Positions 4,380 through 5,691 of a DNA stretch of 5,691 nucleotides are shown piece by piece. Under the pieces are notes generated by a model, which was given only the letters and a program-made list of their open reading frames with translations, was not told the DNA's origin and ran no database searches. This DNA is from a bacterium. GTDB lineage: Bacteria; Electryoneota; RPQS01. Position 1 is the stretch's first letter. Every line of letters starts with the position of its first letter. A program made the translations under genes and the position numbers. The stretch lies in assembly GCA_018814465.1 (NCBI GenBank), contig JAHIZR010000144.1, positions 1 to 5,691 of the forward strand, read 5' to 3'.

Positions 4380-4647
4380 AGTTAAGGATTTAATTGCTTG
4401 CAAGTTAAATACAACTTCAAGCTGATCCAGCAAGGCGAATAAACTCTGCTTTGCGATGTTGAAGCTGTTGTGCAATTGCTTACTCACTAATCGCTGTAAA
4501 CTTGCATCGAGATTCTGTCAATCGATGGCCTGATATTAGCAATAGACTCATGTACTCTGTTTGAATCAAGGCTATTGCAAGCGTGAACAGGAAGCCTTTC
4601 GGATACCTCTCCACACCATGGTAATTTTGGAAATTGATTTAAAGCTC
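4380..4647. other. Hairpin-rich non-coding stretch in the divergent gap
   Basis: I see no gene here. Several small inverted repeats are present: GCTTG-C-AAGTT with AACTTCAAGC (4396-4422, 10 bp with one bulge), GCAAGGC with GCTTTGC (4430-4454, one G-T pair), the palindrome GCAATTGC (4472-4479), CATCGA with TCGATG (4505-4527), and GCAATAG with CTATTGC (4539-4578). Together they could be a structured RNA or a long leader for the downstream lipoproteins, but sequence of this composition often forms such short stems by chance. Confidence 0.3.
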
Positions 4648-4684
4648 TTGACAAACGTGAAAGAATTACTTAGCTTCTTATAAG
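4648..4684 (+). promoter_or_regulatory. Probable promoter of the lipoprotein operon
   Basis: A perfect -35 TTGACA is at 4648-4653. At 17 nt spacing the -10 would be TAGCTT (4671-4676), which is weak. A better -10, TATAAG (4679-4684), would instead pair with GTGAAA (4657-4662) at 16 nt. Either gives a short leader before ATG 4724. It lacks the TATATT seen in the other predicted promoters. Confidence 0.35.
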
Positions 4685-4693
4685 TTACAGGCT

Positions 4694-4726
4694 CATCGCC
4701 GAACGTGCTTGCTACGAGTGGCGATG
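4694..4726 (+). promoter_or_regulatory. Hairpin enclosing the start codon of the first lipoprotein gene
   Basis: CATCGCC (4694-4700) is exactly complementary to GGCGATG (4720-4726), whose last three bases are the proposed ATG start. The 7-bp stem has a 19-nt loop in which CGT and ACG can pair further. The site also lacks a clear ribosome-binding sequence, so initiation at 4724 could be low or conditional. Alternatively, the true start may be downstream and the stem irrelevant. Confidence 0.4.
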
Positions 4727-5497
4727 GAACTGTTTGATTTTCATAAGATTACTAAAGACTTTCGGGCACGAAGGCTTTTGCTTTGTGCTTGGAAGTCTTT
4801 TTTATTTATAGGCTTAGGGTTGTTGATGGCGGTGGGATGTGATGATGACAAAAGCATTGTGGATGGGGAAGCCATCACTCCAATTTCACCCTCATTGACT
4901 CTTTCAATAGGAACAGATACGCTGTGGTTCTTGCCGGGAGATTCCGTCGCTACGTTGGTAACCATATTTTATTCCGATGTAAATGGCAATGCTGTTCAGG
5001 GGCAGAGAGTCGAGTTTTCCTATAGTGATTCCCTGCTTGGATTCATCGAGTTTCTTGAGCCGGAATTGCATAGCACGACGAATTCTCAGGGGCGAGTCGA
5101 TATGCTATTCACGGCTGTGGGGATCGAAGGGAATGAAATCTTCACGGCATCGGTTGGAAATATCACGGCGACACGAGCTTTGGCGATTCGGGTGATACCG
5201 ACAGTGATTGAGGTGGAGATCGGCCAGTTTCCGCTGCAAGAGGAGTTCGGGCAAGACATGACGATTCTGTTTAGTGTGCTGTATACCATGGCTGACGGTG
5301 ATCCAATCGCTGCGAAGCAATTAAGAGTATCGGCAAACTCTGGCCGAGTCCTTAGCTTCTCTGAAACCGACAATGCAGGGCAAGCATTTGGAGAGTTGTT
5401 CGTCAATGATGATTTTGTCTATGAAATCATTATTACGGTCACGGATGGATTCGCTGCAGGACGAGATAGTACGGTAATCTCTATCGGAGGAGATTAA
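4724..5497 (+). CDS. Lipoprotein with two Big-1/invasin-like Ig domains
   Basis: 257 residues from ATG 4724. A charged N-region (residues 1-24) and hydrophobic core (FLFIGLGLLMAV) end in the lipobox-like AVGC at C39, followed by DDDK; lipidation at C39 is inferred. Domain 1 (about 57-158) carries the Big-1 signature: DTLWFLPGDSVATLVTIFYS, then DVNGNAVQGQRVEFS, then TTNSQGRVDMLFTA and the closing FTASVGN strand. Domain 2 (about 162-257) is a more diverged copy (TILFSVLYTMADGDPIAAKQLRVSA, then TDNAGQAFGELFV, ending DSTVISIGGD). Such domains act as rigid stalks or adhesive modules outside the cytoplasm; no catalytic residues are seen. The start is uncertain. ATG 4724 lacks a good ribosome-binding site and makes an unusually long N-region. 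TTG 4778, after AAGG, would give a signal peptide of about 20 residues like that of the next gene; GTG 4718 and TTG 4709 are also in frame. It forms an operon with the related lipoprotein 2 nt downstream. Confidence 0.8.
   Translation: MELFDFHKITKDFRARRLLLCAWKSFLFIGLGLLMAVGCDDDKSIVDGEAITPISPSLTLSIGTDTLWFLPGDSVATLVTIFYSDVNGNAVQGQRVEFSYSDSLLGFIEFLEPELHSTTNSQGRVDMLFTAVGIEGNEIFTASVGNITATRALAIRVIPTVIEVEIGQFPLQEEFGQDMTILFSVLYTMADGDPIAAKQLRVSANSGRVLSFSETDNAGQAFGELFVNDDFVYEIIITVTDGFAAGRDSTVISIGGD
5486..5492 (+). promoter_or_regulatory. Strong ribosome-binding site for the second lipoprotein gene
   Basis: GGAGGAG lies inside the last codons of the upstream gene and 7 nt before ATG 5500. It fixes the start of the second gene and suggests coupled translation, in contrast with the poor signal before the first gene. 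Confidence 0.8.
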
Positions 5498-5499
5498 AT

Positions 5500-5691
5500 A
5501 TGCAACTGAAATTTCTGTTTGGACTGATGATTGGATTGGGATTATTGTTGGGGTGTGACAACGATACACCGTCAACTGATGAAACGTGTCCGCCCCAATG
5601 GCTGAATTCGATTACTATGTACGTACCGGAAGACACGCTCTGGATTCCTCCGGGCGATTCGGCGAGTACGAATCTTGCGGTGATCGTGGCA
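5500..5691 (+). CDS. Lipoprotein related to its upstream neighbour (partial, runs off the window)
   Basis: 64 codons are present before the window ends, with no stop. The protein starts MQLKFLFGLMIGLGLLLGC, a compact lipoprotein signal peptide with lipobox LLGC at C19, followed by DNDTPSTDETC. After a short linker comes YVPEDTLWIPPGDSASTNLAVIVA, which aligns with DTLWFLPGDSVATLVTIFYS of the upstream protein. The signal peptides are also alike (IGLGLLMAVGCDDD against IGLGLLLGCDND). The two genes are therefore tandem paralogues, and this one probably also carries Big-1-like Ig domains, although only the first strand is visible. The gap to the upstream gene is 2 nt, with GGAGGAG 7 nt before ATG. 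The mature part has an extra cysteine (C30). Total length and domain number cannot be told. Confidence 0.85.
   Translation, partial: MQLKFLFGLMIGLGLLLGCDNDTPSTDETCPPQWLNSITMYVPEDTLWIPPGDSASTNLAVIVA

Noticed and set aside
4380..4708. tRNA gene in the divergent gap
   Set aside because: No T-arm GGTTCGA-like sequence or acceptor-stem arrangement could be found on either strand.

Overview
The window looks like chromosomal DNA of a Gram-negative bacterium, probably from the FCB superphylum or a related uncultured lineage such as Zixibacteria, KSB1, Marinimicrobia or Latescibacteria. The main clue is a secreted protein ending in an about 80-residue tail that begins YPNPFNP, the 'T9SS type A / FlgD-like' C-terminal domain typical of those groups. 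An outer-membrane porin, lipoproteins with lipoboxes and a class III-signal pilin agree with a double-membrane cell. The phylum call is inference; no ribosomal or other marker gene is present. No CRISPR array, tRNA, rRNA, transposase or phage gene is visible.

Layout. Positions 1-263 are a non-coding, GC-rich repetitive stretch, part of it bracketed by two copies of an about 23-bp direct repeat. A promoter (264-292) drives a 62-residue 2[4Fe-4S] ferredoxin (381-569, +), which ends at a perfect 13-bp hairpin terminator (591-621). The terminator also closes a convergent minus-strand operon. Between them lie a 17-bp inverted repeat (677-722) and a short 21-bp-period repeat that on the minus strand forms four evenly spaced GGG runs.

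The minus-strand operon is an OprO/OprP-like outer-membrane porin (1652-2770) followed 18 nt later by a secreted DNRLRE-domain protein with the C-terminal sorting domain (776-1633). Its upstream region (2771-2939) has a strong sigma70-like promoter, three copies of the palindrome TTAGAAATTTCTAA (one covering the predicted transcription start) and a hairpin with two mutually exclusive pairings. This is the most clearly regulated unit in the window, and the regulator is not present. Upstream on the same strand are a class I SAM-dependent methyltransferase (3011-3718), possibly translated from a leaderless mRNA, and an orphan type IV pilin-like protein (3850-4275), each with its own predicted promoter.

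A 448-bp divergent gap (4276-4723) carries the pilin promoter, several small hairpins and a probable plus-strand promoter. It is followed by two tandem, related lipoproteins with Big-1/invasin-like Ig domains (4724-5497 and 5500 to beyond the window end), separated by only 2 nt. Four predicted promoters share the same architecture: a -35-like hexamer, exactly 17 nt, then TATATT.

Most of the products point to the cell envelope and surface: porin, sorted exoprotein, pilin and Ig-domain lipoproteins. The ferredoxin and methyltransferase are self-contained single genes. I see no complete known defence, mobile or biosynthetic system. The most novel-looking elements are regulatory: the triple palindrome, the leader switch, the start-codon hairpin and the 3'-end G-rich/hairpin structure.
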